From assembly GCA_023957245.1 (NCBI GenBank), contig JAMLHJ010000002.1, positions 1 to 64,000 of the forward strand: a DNA stretch of 64,000 nucleotides, written 5' to 3'. Each line of letters opens with the position of its first letter. Position 1 is the stretch's first letter. Below are positions 8,854-21,800 of the stretch, in pieces. A program made the position numbers and the translations under genes. The notes beneath the pieces were generated by a model. That model saw only the letters and a program-made list of their open reading frames with translations. It was not told the origin of the DNA and did no database searches. This DNA is from Chitinophagales bacterium. Its GTDB lineage: Bacteria > Bacteroidota > Bacteroidia > Chitinophagales > JADIYW01.

Positions 8854-10164
8854 TCAAATGTACTCTATAAAAAAATCATTTTGAGGTTCTCGGACATGAT
8901 GAGTATCTGAACGGATAATCTGATTGCCGATTTGGCAAGATAGACATCGTTTCAAATCACAATACTCCTTTTTTAATTGTAGAATTGCTTGACTGTGCAA
9001 CGCATTGTGATTGGGCAAGCCCCATTCTGTATATGCTTTTGTAATATTATTATGTTCTTCTGGTAGAGATTCTAGTATTTCTACGGCTTGTTCAATAAGT
9101 TTATTGTCTCCAATGTGTCTTCCATAAGCAATCATTAAAGGGACAGTCACATTAGCAATTAATTTATTAGCAAATTCAATAGAAAGTCCTTTACTCTTAT
9201 TGACAGATGGTTTTTGTAAATGATAATGATTTTCCCAAAATGGATGAAGAGAAATTTCAGAAAGAGCTCTTTTTAATACAGTGATATCTAAAACAAGATT
9301 GAAGATGGAGTGGGTATTATTCAATAATTGTGCAAGCTGTGCAATCTTTAGGCTAGGGAAGCTAGCTGGTCTCCCTAATTTCCATTTCCACCATTGAGCA
9401 TTTAAAGGAGTTATCTGCCATTTGTGGCGATAATGTTCAAATTGATAACTTAGAGATTTAATGTAATCATCTTTATTTGAGAGGTGTTCTAAAAATCCTG
9501 AACTTCCTAACAATAGAGACTCTGTTCCCATTGAGTCTTGTCTTATTTTGGATAACCATGATGAAGAAATAGTGCTTGCTAATTGCTCAAATGCATCACT
9601 ATTTGCACCTGTACCAAAATATCTACTGAGCCAAATAAATGCAACTTGCTCAAAATCAAATTGAAATTTTTCAAGTAGAGTTTCAATTTTACTTACTTTA
9701 GATTCTAATCTTTCTATTGCCAATCGTTGGAAATACATTTCAATTACATTTTCTTCAATCTCGGAAATCAGGTGATGACAAGGTAAAACAGCTGTTGACT
9801 CCATCAAATGCATGTATCGATTATAGGTAGATTTTGGAATTAGCCCCTGAAGCTCAAGTGTAGGAATAGACAGGCTTTGAAGTGGTTTGTCGTCTATATA
9901 TACAACATGCAAAATTACATTTTTGTAGTTGTTGTCATCAGAATGCTTATGCTTGTCCCAATCGGAAGAATTTGTATGAATTTCGACATGTCCTACCCAT
10001 AAAACCTCTCCAATTAATACTTTTGCGAATAAAAAGTCAGGGCCATCATTAAGATTGGCTTTCCCGTAATCTATAATAGTAATGGATTGTCCTTGAGTAC
10101 TTTGTAAATTGTTATGATTAAAACGATGACTCTGCCAGATAAAATGTAAAAACTGCTCTCTCAC
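8854..10164 (-). CDS. DUF2851 family protein
   Basis: The 436-residue soluble protein has the family N-terminus (MREQFLHFIWQ...) and the block GPDFLFAKVLIGEVLWVGHVEIHTNSSDWD, with conserved Glu/His/Asp residues near 55-75. The C-terminal Cys pair CLSCQIG near residue 415 is typical of the family. DUF2851 is confined largely to Bacteroidota and has no assigned function. The gene lies 85 bp downstream of the TPR gene on the same strand and could be the distal gene of that transcript. Confidence 0.88.
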   Translation of the reverse strand: MREQFLHFIWQSHRFNHNNLQSTQGQSITIIDYGKANLNDGPDFLFAKVLIGEVLWVGHVEIHTNSSDWDKHKHSDDNNYKNVILHVVYIDDKPLQSLSIPTLELQGLIPKSTYNRYMHLMESTAVLPCHHLISEIEENVIEMYFQRLAIERLESKVSKIETLLEKFQFDFEQVAFIWLSRYFGTGANSDAFEQLASTISSSWLSKIRQDSMGTESLLLGSSGFLEHLSNKDDYIKSLSYQFEHYRHKWQITPLNAQWWKWKLGRPASFPSLKIAQLAQLLNNTHSIFNLVLDITVLKRALSEISLHPFWENHYHLQKPSVNKSKGLSIEFANKLIANVTVPLMIAYGRHIGDNKLIEQAVEILESLPEEHNNITKAYTEWGLPNHNALHSQAILQLKKEYCDLKRCLSCQIGNQIIRSDTHHVREPQNDFFIEYI

Positions 10165-10249
10165 GATAATAAATTATATCTATAAGAGTAATTTTTCTCA
10201 AATTTCCATAAATAAAAAGCAAGAATTGAAAGTAGAAGAAAACGACAGA

Positions 10250-12004
10250 TTAATCTTTTTTATATTTTGCTATTTTCTCTAAGAGACCATCTTGTTTGTT
10301 TTCTAGCTTTAGTGACTGTTCCCAATAATAAACAGCCTTCTCATTTTTTCCTAACTTCAATAAGACATCTCCCATGTGATGAAGCATATCATAGCTTGGA
10401 TTATCTCCAGCAGATTTCAACGCTTTTTCCATCCAATTTAAAGCTTCATTATAATCCCCTTTTTGATAAAATATCCAAGCGTAAGTATCTTGATAAGCAG
10501 CGTTATCTGGTTCGATAAGGTTAGATTTCTTGCTCATTTTTTCAGCATAATCCAACTCAATATTTCTAATACTTAGGAAATATGCATAATTATTTAAAAC
10601 TAATGCATTATTGGGGTCGATTTCTAATGCGCTTTCATAGGATTTATCTGCCAATTCAAAGTCTTTAAGCTCAGAAGATGCATCTCCAAGCCCAATTAGC
10701 ATCTGCATTTTAAGATCTTGGTTTACGATATTTTTCTGAAGACCAGCTTGATAAGATTTTATGGTTTGTTCGTAGTTCTTTAATAAAAATGAAGTAATTC
10801 CTTCTAAATAATCAAAGACAGGGTTTTCAGGATATTTTTTTGAAAAGATGGAAGCTTGTTGAGCGATATATTCGTTTTTGTTCAATTTTAATAACAATGA
10901 GAAATAGTCTATAGCATCATCTTCGGAGGTGAGGGTATCTGCAAGTCCCTTTTCGATAATAGCTAGCGCCTTATCTTCCTTTTTTACATTATAATACAAA
11001 TCAGCTGCAAATAGTAAAACGTCTGAGTTGTTGGGATGAGCATCTATCATCTCCTTGATGATTTTCTCTGTCAAATCTTCATTGACGATTACTTCTCCAA
11101 AAATATTATCTTGAATTGTCGGTATTATTAATTTTAATTTGTCATTGACATCTATATCTTTTGATTGGATGATTTCAAATAAGACACTTTCCTTCTTGTT
11201 ATCATCTTTTATTTTGTTATAAATATTTATAATAGAATAATAAGCTGAAGCATTGCCAGGAGACATTTGCAAGACTTTTCTATAGGTTTCTATAGCTTTG
11301 TCATTAAGTCCCTTTTCTTCATAAGCATCTCCTAAATAACCATAATATCTAAATTGGCTGGGGTCTGTCTGAATCAGTTTTTGAGCTTCTTCAATATTTT
11401 TATCAAATAAGCCCATTTTTGATAAAAGTAAAATTTTTTCTAGGACAATATCTTCTTTGATGCCAAACTTCTTTTCCATCAAATCATATACTTCTACAGC
11501 TTCCTTTTCCTGCTTATTTTCTATCAGTAAGGAAGCTAGGTCTAAATAGATAGATACATCATCAGTTTTTATTTGAGATAATTTTTTATAGGTTTCAACT
11601 GCTTTACTTATCTCTCCTTTTTCATATTGTACTTGACCTAAATAGATTAAAACCCATTCATTATTAGGACTTTTTGCCAATGCTTTTTCACAAGCATTTT
11701 CGGCTTTATCATACAGTCCCATGTCATAATAAAGTTGTGCAAGCTGAAAAAATGCCTCATAATTATTGGGGTCATCTTTCACTATAGCAGAAAATCTAAG
11801 AATAGCCTCATTGTAATTTCCCAATACTTTTGATTGCATTGCATTGATAAACAAAGCTTCACGTGTCAGCGATTTTACAGTATTTCCTTCTACGGTTGTA
11901 CTGACTTCTTTCTTATCTTTCCCTTTCTTTTTAGCAAAAGCATTTCCTCCTAACATTATAAATGCGAGGATAAAGAGCCCTATTCCTTTATTATTTATTC
12001 TCAT
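10250..12004 (-). CDS. Exported TPR-repeat protein
   Basis: The 584-residue product begins with a Sec signal peptide (MRINNKG...LAFIMLGGNAFA, cleavage near residue 24) and a Lys-rich linker. The rest is about a dozen tetratricopeptide repeats, for example ANNEAFFQLAQLYYDMGLYDKAEN-like units from residue 60 onward and NALVLNNYAYFLSIRN near 460. It is probably a periplasmic scaffold for protein assembly. Its start overlaps the stop of the nucleotidyltransferase gene by 4 bp, indicating translational coupling. The partner cannot be named from sequence. Confidence 0.85.
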   Translation of the reverse strand: MRINNKGIGLFILAFIMLGGNAFAKKKGKDKKEVSTTVEGNTVKSLTREALFINAMQSKVLGNYNEAILRFSAIVKDDPNNYEAFFQLAQLYYDMGLYDKAENACEKALAKSPNNEWVLIYLGQVQYEKGEISKAVETYKKLSQIKTDDVSIYLDLASLLIENKQEKEAVEVYDLMEKKFGIKEDIVLEKILLLSKMGLFDKNIEEAQKLIQTDPSQFRYYGYLGDAYEEKGLNDKAIETYRKVLQMSPGNASAYYSIINIYNKIKDDNKKESVLFEIIQSKDIDVNDKLKLIIPTIQDNIFGEVIVNEDLTEKIIKEMIDAHPNNSDVLLFAADLYYNVKKEDKALAIIEKGLADTLTSEDDAIDYFSLLLKLNKNEYIAQQASIFSKKYPENPVFDYLEGITSFLLKNYEQTIKSYQAGLQKNIVNQDLKMQMLIGLGDASSELKDFELADKSYESALEIDPNNALVLNNYAYFLSIRNIELDYAEKMSKKSNLIEPDNAAYQDTYAWIFYQKGDYNEALNWMEKALKSAGDNPSYDMLHHMGDVLLKLGKNEKAVYYWEQSLKLENKQDGLLEKIAKYKKD

Positions 12005-13005
12005 TCCTGAATTTTAGTATAATCTCCAATACTCAAATCTTTTATACGGCCTTTATACTCGACCGAATTGCCAATCATAGAGTTTGTCGCAATTACACCA
12101 TGAATATGAGAGTTTTTTTGAATAATAGTATTTGAAATAACACTATTTAATATTGTACTTCCATCGCCTACTGAAACATGAGGACCTATTACTGTATTCT
12201 TTATAGACACATTCTCTCCAAGATAACAAGGATGAATAATAGTAGCATTCTCAATTTTGGCTGATGCCGCAATTTGTCCATTTGGAGTTTTTATTTCCAA
12301 TATTCGTTGATTGGTATTAACTGTTGCATCTTTATTGCCACAATCCAACCATTCTTCGACCTCTCCTGGACGATATTGAGCTCCTTCTTTTCTCAAAGTT
12401 TCCATTACATTGGTCAATTGGAACTCGCCTTTTATTTTCTGACCACTTTTGATTAAATTTTTTATCGCTTGATTTAATCTATCTCCATCTTTAAAATAAT
12501 AGATTCCTATAATTGCCAAATCAGATACAAAAGTGTCTGGTTTTTCTACAAAGTCAGTAATAATTCCATCACTGGATAATTTTATAACTCCAAATGCTGA
12601 AGGATCTTCTACTTTTTGAACAAAGATTACGCCCTCGTCTTGGGTATTAATAGTGTAATTTGTTTTAAATAAAGTGTCTGCAAAAGCGACAATTGTTGGT
12701 CCAGTCAATATTTCACTTGCACAATCAATAGCATGAGCAGTCCCCAAAGCTTCATTTTGATAAAAGATTCTACCTTCTGCGCCTAATCTTTCAGCTACAG
12801 CAATCAAACTTTGTTCTACTTCTGTGCCAAAATCACCAATGACAAATCCTATTGACTTGATTTTTTCAGGACTTAAAGCTATTAAATCTGCTACTAACCA
12901 TTCTACAATGGGTTTGCCAGCTACAGGGACTAATGGTTTTGGGGTTGTAAGTGTATGTGGTCTAAGACGAGAACCTCTTCCCGCCATTGGAATAATAATA
13001 TTCAT
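12001..13005 (-). CDS. Sugar-phosphate nucleotidyltransferase with C-terminal left-handed beta-helix repeats
   Basis: Residues 1-230 form a nucleotidyltransferase domain with the signature MAGRGSRLRPHTLTTPKPL, in which the GxGxRLxP..PK loop binds NTP. Residues 250-320 contain hexapeptide-like repeats (IENATIIHPCYLGENVSI, VIGPHVSVGDGSTILN). This architecture is used to make NDP-sugars (glucose-1-phosphate thymidylyl-, GlcNAc-1-P uridylyl- or mannose-1-P guanylyltransferases), and the exact substrate is uncertain. Its neighbours, a flippase and dUTPase upstream and a TPR protein overlapping by 4 bp downstream, suggest cell-surface polysaccharide synthesis. Confidence 0.85.
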   Translation of the reverse strand: MNIIIPMAGRGSRLRPHTLTTPKPLVPVAGKPIVEWLVADLIALSPEKIKSIGFVIGDFGTEVEQSLIAVAERLGAEGRIFYQNEALGTAHAIDCASEILTGPTIVAFADTLFKTNYTINTQDEGVIFVQKVEDPSAFGVIKLSSDGIITDFVEKPDTFVSDLAIIGIYYFKDGDRLNQAIKNLIKSGQKIKGEFQLTNVMETLRKEGAQYRPGEVEEWLDCGNKDATVNTNQRILEIKTPNGQIAASAKIENATIIHPCYLGENVSIKNTVIGPHVSVGDGSTILNSVISNTIIQKNSHIHGVIATNSMIGNSVEYKGRIKDLSIGDYTKIQE

Positions 13006-13059
13006 TAAAAAAATTTAGTTTAAACAATTTACAATTAAAAAAATATATGAAGGGTGTTT

Positions 13060-13503
13060 TTATTTTTCTCCAGTATGTCCAAATCCTCCAGCACCTCTAT
13101 TGGTAGAAGATAGTTCATCCACTTCTTCAAATCTTGCTTTCTCATATTTGGAGATGACCATTTGAGCGATTCTTTCAGCAGTATTGATGATTATACTTTC
13201 ATTGGAAAGATTTATTAATATCACTTTTATCTCTCCTCTATAATCTGAGTCAATAGTTCCAGGGGAATTTAATACAGTGATACCTTTTTTTGCAGCCAGT
13301 CCACTTCTTGGACGAATCTGTGCTTCAAAACCTTCTGGTAATTCAATAAAAATCCCTGTAGGAATTAATGCTCTTTGTAAGGGCTTTATCAGAACTGGCT
13401 CGGACAAGGACGCTCTTAAATCCATGCCAGCAGAGCCTGTTGTCTCATATTCAGGTAAGGGGTTACTAGAAAGATTTACTATCTTAATTTCTACATTAGA
13501 CAT
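13060..13503 (-). CDS. dut: dUTP diphosphatase
   Basis: The 147-residue enzyme hydrolyses dUTP to dUMP and PPi, keeping uracil out of DNA and feeding dTMP synthesis. All five trimeric dUTPase motifs are present: AGMDLRA (about 26), [10 protein letters not shown] (about 66), [13 protein letters not shown] (about 83), RIAQMVI (about 113) and the C-terminal [10 protein letters not shown]. The length is standard. It sits 10 bp after the flippase gene and 54 bp before the nucleotidyltransferase gene on the same strand, probably in one operon. This order is common in Bacteroidota and does not imply a shared pathway. Confidence 0.97.
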   Translation of the reverse strand: MSNVEIKIVNLSSNPLPEYETTGSAGMDLRASLSEPVLIKPLQRALIPTGIFIELPEGFEAQIRPRSGLAAKKGITVLNSPGTIDSDYRGEIKVILINLSNESIIINTAERIAQMVISKYEKARFEEVDELSSTNRGAGGFGHTGEK

Positions 13504-13513
13504 GTCTAACTCT

Positions 13514-15019
13514 TTATCTTGTTTTCAATTTTATTTTTCTTCTTTCACTAATATAAGCAACAGAAATGTAAAACAACAATATCACGATAGATATTGAAGT
13601 CAACCAACCTATGTGTAAAGCAAAGTTATGATTTATCCAATCAAATCCTTTCCATAAGATAAATGATAATAGGATATAGGATATTCCTCCTTTCATATTA
13701 TATGGGATAGGGTAGTATTTTAGTTCGGCAATATATCCAACTATAACCATAGAAAGATAGCATAATAGCGTAGAAGTCGCAGCTCCTGTATAGCCATATT
13801 TGGGAATCATTATCCAATTGAGTAGGAAGGTCATAAATGCACCAAAAATAGCAATCATAGCTCCTATATGTGTTTTGTCTGTGACTTTATACCAAGTAGA
13901 TAAATTAAAATAAATACCCAATAATAAATTGGCTGCTAATAAAATAGGAACTACATTTTGCCCTTCAAAATATTCAATATACTTGGGATCAAAGGAAACT
14001 AAAACACTTTGAATAAAAGGAATCATCACCATTACCCCTAAAAAGATAAAACATCCTGCAATAATAAAATAATGCATACTCTTGGAATAAACTGATTTGG
14101 CATTTGAGTTTTCTGCATTAGCAAAAAAGAAAGGCTCAGCAGCGTATCTATAAGCTTGTAAAAACAATGTAATCAGCATAGCAAACTTATAGTTGAAACC
14201 AAATACCCCTAAGATTTCCTTATTAGTATAATCGTCATAAGGAAGTAAATATTCCATCATGACCCGACTGAGCATTTCGTTAATCATTCCTGCAAATCCT
14301 ACTAACATAATAGGTAATGCATAAGGAAGCATCTTTTTGTAGAGAGAAATATCTACACCAAATTTGAGTTGTCTTAGTTCTCCGAATAGCAAAATGAAAG
14401 TGACAACACTTGCTATCAGATTGGCAATAAATACATACCCGATTCCGTAGTCAGGATTGTAATATCTTGTCCATAAATCTCCAGATAATACTCCTTGATC
14501 ATAAATCTTTGGCAACCAAAAGAGAAGAATTAAAATGAAAATGATAAAGACTACAATATTAATGACTCTAAAAACTGCAAATTTTATCGCTTTATTATTG
14601 GCTCTCAGACTTGCAAAAGGTAAGGCAGCAAATGTGTCAAATGCCATTATCCATGCAAATAACAGAACAAACTCTGGATTACCTGCTACTCTTGCTAATT
14701 CTGCTATCTTCAACTGAAAGATATAGCTCAATATAATAAATGCAAGAGATAAGACAACCATCGACAAAAAGCCTGTGGCAAAAGCTTTGGGTTGCTTCCC
14801 TCCTTTAGAATTAAATCGGAAGTATGCAGTTTCCATGCCATGGGTCAATACTACTTGCAAAAACCCAGCATAAGCATAAAACTTTGTATAGTCGCCATAT
14901 TCTGCAGTTGTAACAGCCTTGACGATAATAAAAGAAAATATATAATTTATTAATCTTGCTAAGATGCTGCTTAAACCATAAGCTGCTGTGTCTGATGCGA
15001 GTTTCTTTAATAGGCTCAC
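13514..15019 (-). CDS. Polysaccharide flippase (Wzx / MATE-like)
   Basis: The 501-residue integral membrane protein has about 14 predicted helices, an N-terminal [20 protein letters not shown] motif and no soluble domain. This matches polysaccharide-biosynthesis flippases of the MVF/PST group, which move lipid-linked sugars across the inner membrane. It is first in the minus-strand group flippase-dut-nucleotidyltransferase-TPR, consistent with surface-glycan assembly. The transported substrate is unknown. Confidence 0.88.
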   Translation of the reverse strand: MSLLKKLASDTAAYGLSSILARLINYIFSFIIVKAVTTAEYGDYTKFYAYAGFLQVVLTHGMETAYFRFNSKGGKQPKAFATGFLSMVVLSLAFIILSYIFQLKIAELARVAGNPEFVLLFAWIMAFDTFAALPFASLRANNKAIKFAVFRVINIVVFIIFILILLFWLPKIYDQGVLSGDLWTRYYNPDYGIGYVFIANLIASVVTFILLFGELRQLKFGVDISLYKKMLPYALPIMLVGFAGMINEMLSRVMMEYLLPYDDYTNKEILGVFGFNYKFAMLITLFLQAYRYAAEPFFFANAENSNAKSVYSKSMHYFIIAGCFIFLGVMVMIPFIQSVLVSFDPKYIEYFEGQNVVPILLAANLLLGIYFNLSTWYKVTDKTHIGAMIAIFGAFMTFLLNWIMIPKYGYTGAATSTLLCYLSMVIVGYIAELKYYPIPYNMKGGISYILLSFILWKGFDWINHNFALHIGWLTSISIVILLFYISVAYISERRKIKLKTR

Positions 15020-15249
15020 TTTGTATTCATATTGGGTTACAATATTACAAAATATCTATTGTACAATACACTATGATATTTATAGTATGAAAATTATGCT
15101 ATTCTCAATAATCTCTTTTTTCAACGATTTCTAACTTTTCTGTCTTGTTTTTTAGATTAATCTTCCTTTATCTCTATTCTATTGTACCAAAATGAAATAT
15201 AAAAGCATATTTTTAAGCTTAATAACATTATAGATTAATATTGTCCAAT

Positions 15250-15843
15250 ATGATAGCATATTTAAAAGGGTTAATTACTTATAAATCACCAACAAAAATA
15301 TATATTGAATGTGCCGGAGTTGGCTATCATGTTAATATTTCTTTGCAGACTTATGCCAAAATTGAGGAACTAAAAGAAGCTAAAGTTTATGCATATACAC
15401 ATATTAATGAACAAGCCCACACGCTATATGGATTTGCCGATGAGATGGAAAGAGATGTCTTTCTGTTATTAATATCTGTAAATGGCGTAGGTCCCAATAC
15501 CGCTAGACTTATCTTATCTTCTTTGAGTCCAAATGAGTTGAAAAAAGCAATAATTTACCAAGAAGTCAGTTTAATACAGAAAATAAAAGGTATTGGCCCC
15601 AAAACTGCACAAAGAATGGTATTAGAATTAAAAGACAAAATGGAAAAAATCCAAACAGATGATTATTCAATTGATATTACATCCAGACCGAAAGCATTAG
15701 AAAGTGATGAAGCCATTGCAGCTTTGGTAATGCTAGGATTTCCCAAAAATCATGCAGAAAAAGTGGTGCAAAAAGTATCTAAAGAACATCCTTCTACATC
15801 AAGCGTAGAAGAACTAATAAAATTGAGTCTAAAAAATTTATAA
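15250..15843 (+). CDS. ruvA: Holliday junction branch-migration protein RuvA
   Basis: The 197-residue protein is the four-way-junction-binding subunit of RuvAB. An upstream in-frame TTG at 15241 exists, but the ATG at 15250 gives the canonical start MIAYLKG. Domain I is an OB fold (1-65), domain II has two helix-hairpin-helix motifs (LLISVNGVGPNTARLIL near 80 and KIKGIGPKTAQRMVLELK near 115), and domain III (about 150-197) ends EELIKLSLKNL and contacts RuvB. sprA follows after 16 bp, so the two are probably co-transcribed. Confidence 0.97.
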   Translation: MIAYLKGLITYKSPTKIYIECAGVGYHVNISLQTYAKIEELKEAKVYAYTHINEQAHTLYGFADEMERDVFLLLISVNGVGPNTARLILSSLSPNELKKAIIYQEVSLIQKIKGIGPKTAQRMVLELKDKMEKIQTDDYSIDITSRPKALESDEAIAALVMLGFPKNHAEKVVQKVSKEHPSTSSVEELIKLSLKNL

Positions 15844-15859
15844 TTTAGCTCCTTAATTT

Positions 15860-18800
15860 GTGTTAAAGCTCAGATACATTATCATTTTTCTGCTTTTGAT
15901 CAAAGCCTCCTTGACTTCCATGCAAGCTCAAGTTGCATTTCCTTTGACATTGGTCATGGCAAGTGCTACTGCGCTGGAGCAAGATACAGCTTCTAAAGAC
16001 ACAACAGATATTTCTCTACGATATCCGATTTCAGACAGGAGATCCGATTTTGTTACAGAGCAAGTTCCTTCTTCTATTGATTTTAAAGACCCTAAGTCTA
16101 TTCAGAAAAAAGTTGAATATGACCCTAAAACCAATCAATATGTTATTTATGAGAAGATTGGAAATAATTATTACAGAACTCCCCAAACAATGACTTTTGA
16201 TGAGTATGTCAATTTTAAAAATAAACAACTCGAACAACAATACTTTGAAATGAGGTCAAAAGCGAGAGATCTTGCTGAAAGAAAATCTGCTCTTCCCCCG
16301 CTCTATGATGGTCCAGAATTATATGATAAAGGATTTGGACAAAAACCTAAGATTGAAATCAAACCTCAAGGAAATGTCGAAGTTACTTTAGGAGCAATTT
16401 CTCAAAAAATAGACAATCCCGTACTTCCACTTCCTCAAAGAAAACAAACCAATTTTGATTTCGATATGAATATCAATATGAGTTTGACAGGTCAGATTGG
16501 AGATTATATGAAATTGAATACCAATTTCAATACTAAAGCCACTTTTAACTTTGAAAACCAAGTAAAATTGGGATATAAAGGCAAAGAAGATAATATTATA
16601 CAAGAAGTCAGCGCAGGAAATGTGTCATTGCCTTTGAGAAGTAGTTTAATAAGAGGAAATCAAAGCTTATTTGGGATAAAAACACAATTGAAATTTGGAA
16701 GATTATTGGTAACTAATATCTTATCTCAACAAAAATCTAAATCCGAATCTATAAGAATTGAGGGTGGCTCACAAACTAAGAATTTTGAAATCAAAGCGGA
16801 TGAATATGAAGAAAATAAACACTTTTTCTTTGCTCATAGCTTTAGAGATAATTATGAACCCTCTTTATCCCGATTGCCTGTTGTAACATCTATTGCAAAT
16901 ATTAATAGAATAGAAGTTTGGGTAACAAATACCAATCGGCAAACAATAGATGTCAGAGAGGTGGTAGCATTGGCTGACCTCGGAGAGAAGCACAAACTCA
17001 ACAAGCCTGAATTTTTCAATCCTTCTGGTCCAGAAAATGCATCTAATAATTCAAATACTTTATACAAAACACTTACCGCAACTGGAAATAATGCCCTATT
17101 AAGAAACCCTGCTACGGCAATTACATTATTAGAAAACCAATTAAAACTCAGAGCTGTTGAAGATTATGAACGGACAAGTGCTAGAAAATTATCTCCATCA
17201 GAATACTCTTTTAACCCACAACTAGGATATATATCTCTTAACCAATCATTGAAACCCAATGAAGTTCTGGGAGTAGCTATTGAATATACTATCAATGGAG
17301 AATTGTTTCAAGTAGGAGAATTTGCTGATGGGGTTACGCCCAATACTGATACTTCAGATGTAAGAGATAAAGTGTTGATTTTAAAAATGCTTAAAGCAAC
17401 ATCTATCCGTACAAGCATGCCGATTTGGGATTTGATGATGAAAAATATTTATCCATTGAATGCTTTTCAAGTCAGCTCTGAGAACTTCATGTTGGATGTT
17501 TATTATAGAGACCCAGGCGGAGGAATGAAAAGATATCTGCCAGAAGGAGGAGATATCTCTGGTCAGCAACTACTGAAAGTATTAGAATTGGATAATACCA
17601 ATAGTCAGTTGGATCCACAGCCAGATGGAAGATTTGACTTTATAGAAAATATCACGATTAACTCTAGGACGGGAAAGATAATATTTCCAGTTTTAGAGCC
17701 TTTTGGAGATTTTTTAAGAAAGAAAATTAATAATGAGAAAGTAGCCCAAAAGTATGTTTATGACATCTTATACGATTCTACTAAGTTCAAAGCGCAACAA
17801 TTTCCTGAGTATAATAGATTTGTATTAAAAGGGAGTTACAAATCCAGCAATTCTAGTGAGATAAAATTGGGAGGATTCAATCTACCTCAAGGTTCAGTTA
17901 TTGTGTCTTCTGGAGGTTATACCCTTAGAGAAAATATTGATTATGAAATCAACTATAGTCTAGGTACTGTAAGAATTATCAATGATGGAGTGATGAATTC
18001 GGGTGTGCCCATTGATATAAAATTTGAGAATAATATTCTTTTTGGGGTTGTCAATAGGTCATTGGTGGGTACTCGACTGGACTATGAAGTCAATAAGAAT
18101 TTTACGCTCGGAGCAACGCACATGCGCTTATCCGAAAAACCTTTTACCCAAAAAGTAAATTTAGGAGATGATCCTATCAAGAATAATATTATTGGTTTTG
18201 ATTTGAATTATTATACAGAATCAAAAGGCTTGACACGATTCTTTAATAAAATTACAGCTCAAGATATTCAATCACCATCCAAAATATCTGTAAGCGGTGA
18301 ATTTGCCAAATTTATCCCAGGAAGTGCCAAAGGTATCAATTTAGGGAAAGAACCGACAATTTATATTGATGATTTTGAAGGAACAAGTGTCAATTATGAT
18401 TTGAAATTTCCATTCAATGCATGGCAATTATCAAGTGCACCTAGAGGAATGGTCAACTCATTTGGAGCTGAATTATTTCCAGAAGCTGCATTGAACAACG
18501 ATTTGAAATATGGATATAATAGGGCAAAATTATCTTGGTATCAAATTGACAACGTGTTTTATAATTCACGAAACAATCCTTTAAGTGGCAATAAGCAAGA
18601 GCAGGAAGGGATTTATACTAGGCTGTATTATGAAAAGCAAGTTTTCCCTAATCGTCAAAATGAAAACCTTCAAAATGCTCCTCTTTATACATTTGACCTG
18701 ACATTTAATCCCAAAGAAAGAGGTCCTTATAATTATGAAACAACAGGAGAACCAGGCATTTCTGCAGGTTTGGATTTTTCTGGAAGATTGAAAGAGCCTC

Positions 18801-21800
18801 GTACAAGATGGGGAGGAATCATGCGTACTATTGAAACGGCTAATGATTTTGAAGCTGCCAATATTGAATTTATACAGTTTTGGTTTTTAGATCCATTTCT
18901 CAAAACTCCAAATGCACAGTCAGGAAGTCTATTTATTCATCTTGGAACTATCTCAGAAGACATCCTTAAAGATTCTCGTAAACAGTATGAAAATGGTCTG
19001 CCTAGACCAGGAGTAGATACTAAATTGGACACTTCAGTTTGGGGTGTAACTCCTAGAATTTCTAATGCTATTACCAATGCTTTTGATGCCAATCCAGAAG
19101 TGATTAAAAATCAAGATGTCGGTATGGACGGTTTAAATGATGATGCAGAAAGATCTTTTTACCAAAATTATTTGAATCAACTCAGAGGTATTCTCTCGCC
19201 AGAAGCTTTTGCCGCTTTTGAAAATGACCCATCAAATGACAATTACAGATATGCATTAGATAAGAGTTTTTCTTCTAATGATGGTATTTTGACTCGTTAT
19301 GAGAATTTCAATGGAACTCAAGGCAACTCATCCAACAATGCTGATGATGCCAATAGAACGACTGGTAATGCCAAAAATACACCAGATGATGAAGACCTTA
19401 ATAGAGATAATACGCTGAATGAAACAGAAGAGTATTTTCAATATAGATTAGACGTAGATCCTATTTCCCTAGCTAATTCTGAATTTATTACCGATAGGGT
19501 AGTTGTTCCAATTTCTGTCAATGGCGTTCCAGATAGTGCAGTGTGGTATCAAGCACAAATTCCTATTACGGCATATAGTAAGAAAGTGGGAAACATTGCA
19601 GATTTCAGATCTATAAGATATATCCGTATGGTGATGACGGATTTTGAAGACCCTATCACTCTGAGGATGGCAGAATTTTCATTAGTGAGAAATCAATGGA
19701 GAAGATATGCTCAAAATATTGGCACACCTGGAGAAAATCTTCCTTCTGATCACGGAGACAATACTACTTTCAACGTATCTTCAATCAGTATCGAAGAAAA
19801 CTCCAACAGATATCCAATTCCTTATGCGATACCTCCTGGAATCAGTAGAGAGCAGACGATTAATGGATATTACAATGCATTGCAAAATGAACAGTCATTA
19901 AAAGTGCAAGTTTGTGACCTTCAAGATGGACAAGCTCGTGCAGTTTATAAATTATCCAATATTGATTTAAGACTCTTTAAAAGATTAAAATTATTTACTC
20001 ATGCTGAAAGCCTTTATACTGATAGAGGGCAACTCATATCTCTCAATGATGGAGATCTTACTGCATTTGTCAGAATAGGTTCGGATTTTACTGAGAATTT
20101 TTATGAATATGAAATTCCATTAAAGGTAACTCCTCAAGGCACATACAATTCAAATATTGATGCAGACAGAAGAATAATTTGGCCTGAAGAAAATGAATTT
20201 AATATTAAAATAGATTCATTGACACTTGTCAAACAACTTAGAAACAACCAAAATATTTCTCTTACAAAAGCATTTACAATCACTGACGAAAAGGGACGAA
20301 AAATCAGTGTGAGAGGAAATCCCGATATTGGGCAAGCAGCTATCATCATGCTAGGAATAAGAAATCCAAAACGTATTATCGGACTCAATGATAATGTTGA
20401 TGATGGACTGTCCAAGTGTGGAGAAATTTGGTTCAATGAGTTGAGAGTTGGAGGGCTAGATGAACAAGGAGGCTATGCGGCATTGGGAAGGGTAGATGTC
20501 CAGCTAGGAAACTTAGGGAATGTTACTCTTTCTGGGAATATGCATACCATCGGATTTGGCGATATTGAACAAAAATTAGCTGAAAGAAGTAGAGATGATT
20601 ATTACCAAATAGATGTTGCAGCCAATGTCAATCTAGGGAAAATGCTTCCAGAGAAAGTTGGATTGGAAATACCTGTTTATGCCAATTATTCTACCGCAGT
20701 AAGTACTCCTCAATATGACCCTTATGAGTATGACATAAAAGTAAAAGATAAACTTGCTGCTATAGATGCCGATCCTCATCTTACACCAAGTGATAAAAAG
20801 ATAAAAAAGGAAGAAGTCAAAGAGATGTCACAAAATGTGGATCAAATAAAGAGTGTCAATATTAGTAATATGAGAAAAGTTCGAACCAATGTTGAACGAC
20901 CAGCTCGTGTTTATGATGTTGAGAATTTTGATCTTACTTACGCTTATTCGGAAGTCACAAGACATTCTCCAATCATTGAAGATGAAGTTATCAAAAAGCA
21001 CAAATTTGCTTTGGGATATAATTATTCACCTAAAACTACTTATTGGCAGCCGTTTAAAGATATCAAGAATAACCATAGGATGTTGAAGCCTATCAAAGAA
21101 TTCAATCTTAATTACAAGCCCAATAATATCTCTTTTAGAACGGATATCAATAGGCAGTTTGGAACAACATTGATTAGAGATATTGGAAATGATGGATTGG
21201 TGATAGATCCTACTTTTGATAAGTATTTTACTTGGGATAGATATTATACTTACAAACACAATCTGACAAAGAACATCAATTTTGAAATAATAGCCACCAA
21301 TCGTGCGAGAATTGATGAGCCTTTTGGATATATTAATACCGCAGAGAAGAAAGATTCATTGAGAAGAATTTTTTGGAGCTTCGGTCGTGCAACAACATAT
21401 AATCACAGCTTTAACCTCAATTACAATCTACCTACACAGTATATTTATTATTTGGATTGGATGACTGTAAAAGCAAGATATAACTCTACTTTGGGCTTTA
21501 CAGCTTCATCTTTAGCTGTTCCAGAATGGGGAAATATTTTGGATAATAGCATGAATCTGCAAGTCAATGGAGAGGTGAATTTTAAATCTTTATATCAGAA
21601 GATTCCAGGACTAAAACCTTATACAACTTCTGAAAAAAGAAAAACAAAAGAAGAATATGGACAAGTCGTGTCTAAATTCAATGATAATTATGATAGATAT
21701 ACTAAGCGTATCAATGAACAGATTATTAAAATAGAAAAGAAAGAAGAGGAAATTCAAAAAGCAGAAAAAGATACTTCACTCACAAAAGAAGATGTCAAAT

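Noticed and set aside
15241..15249. RuvA start at TTG 15241
   Set aside because: RuvA proteins begin MIxxLxG; the ATG at 15250 gives exactly that.
16031..21259. Several 60-100 codon ORFs antisense or out of frame within sprA
   Set aside because: They are shadows of a long, well-supported coding frame with no start context or family match.
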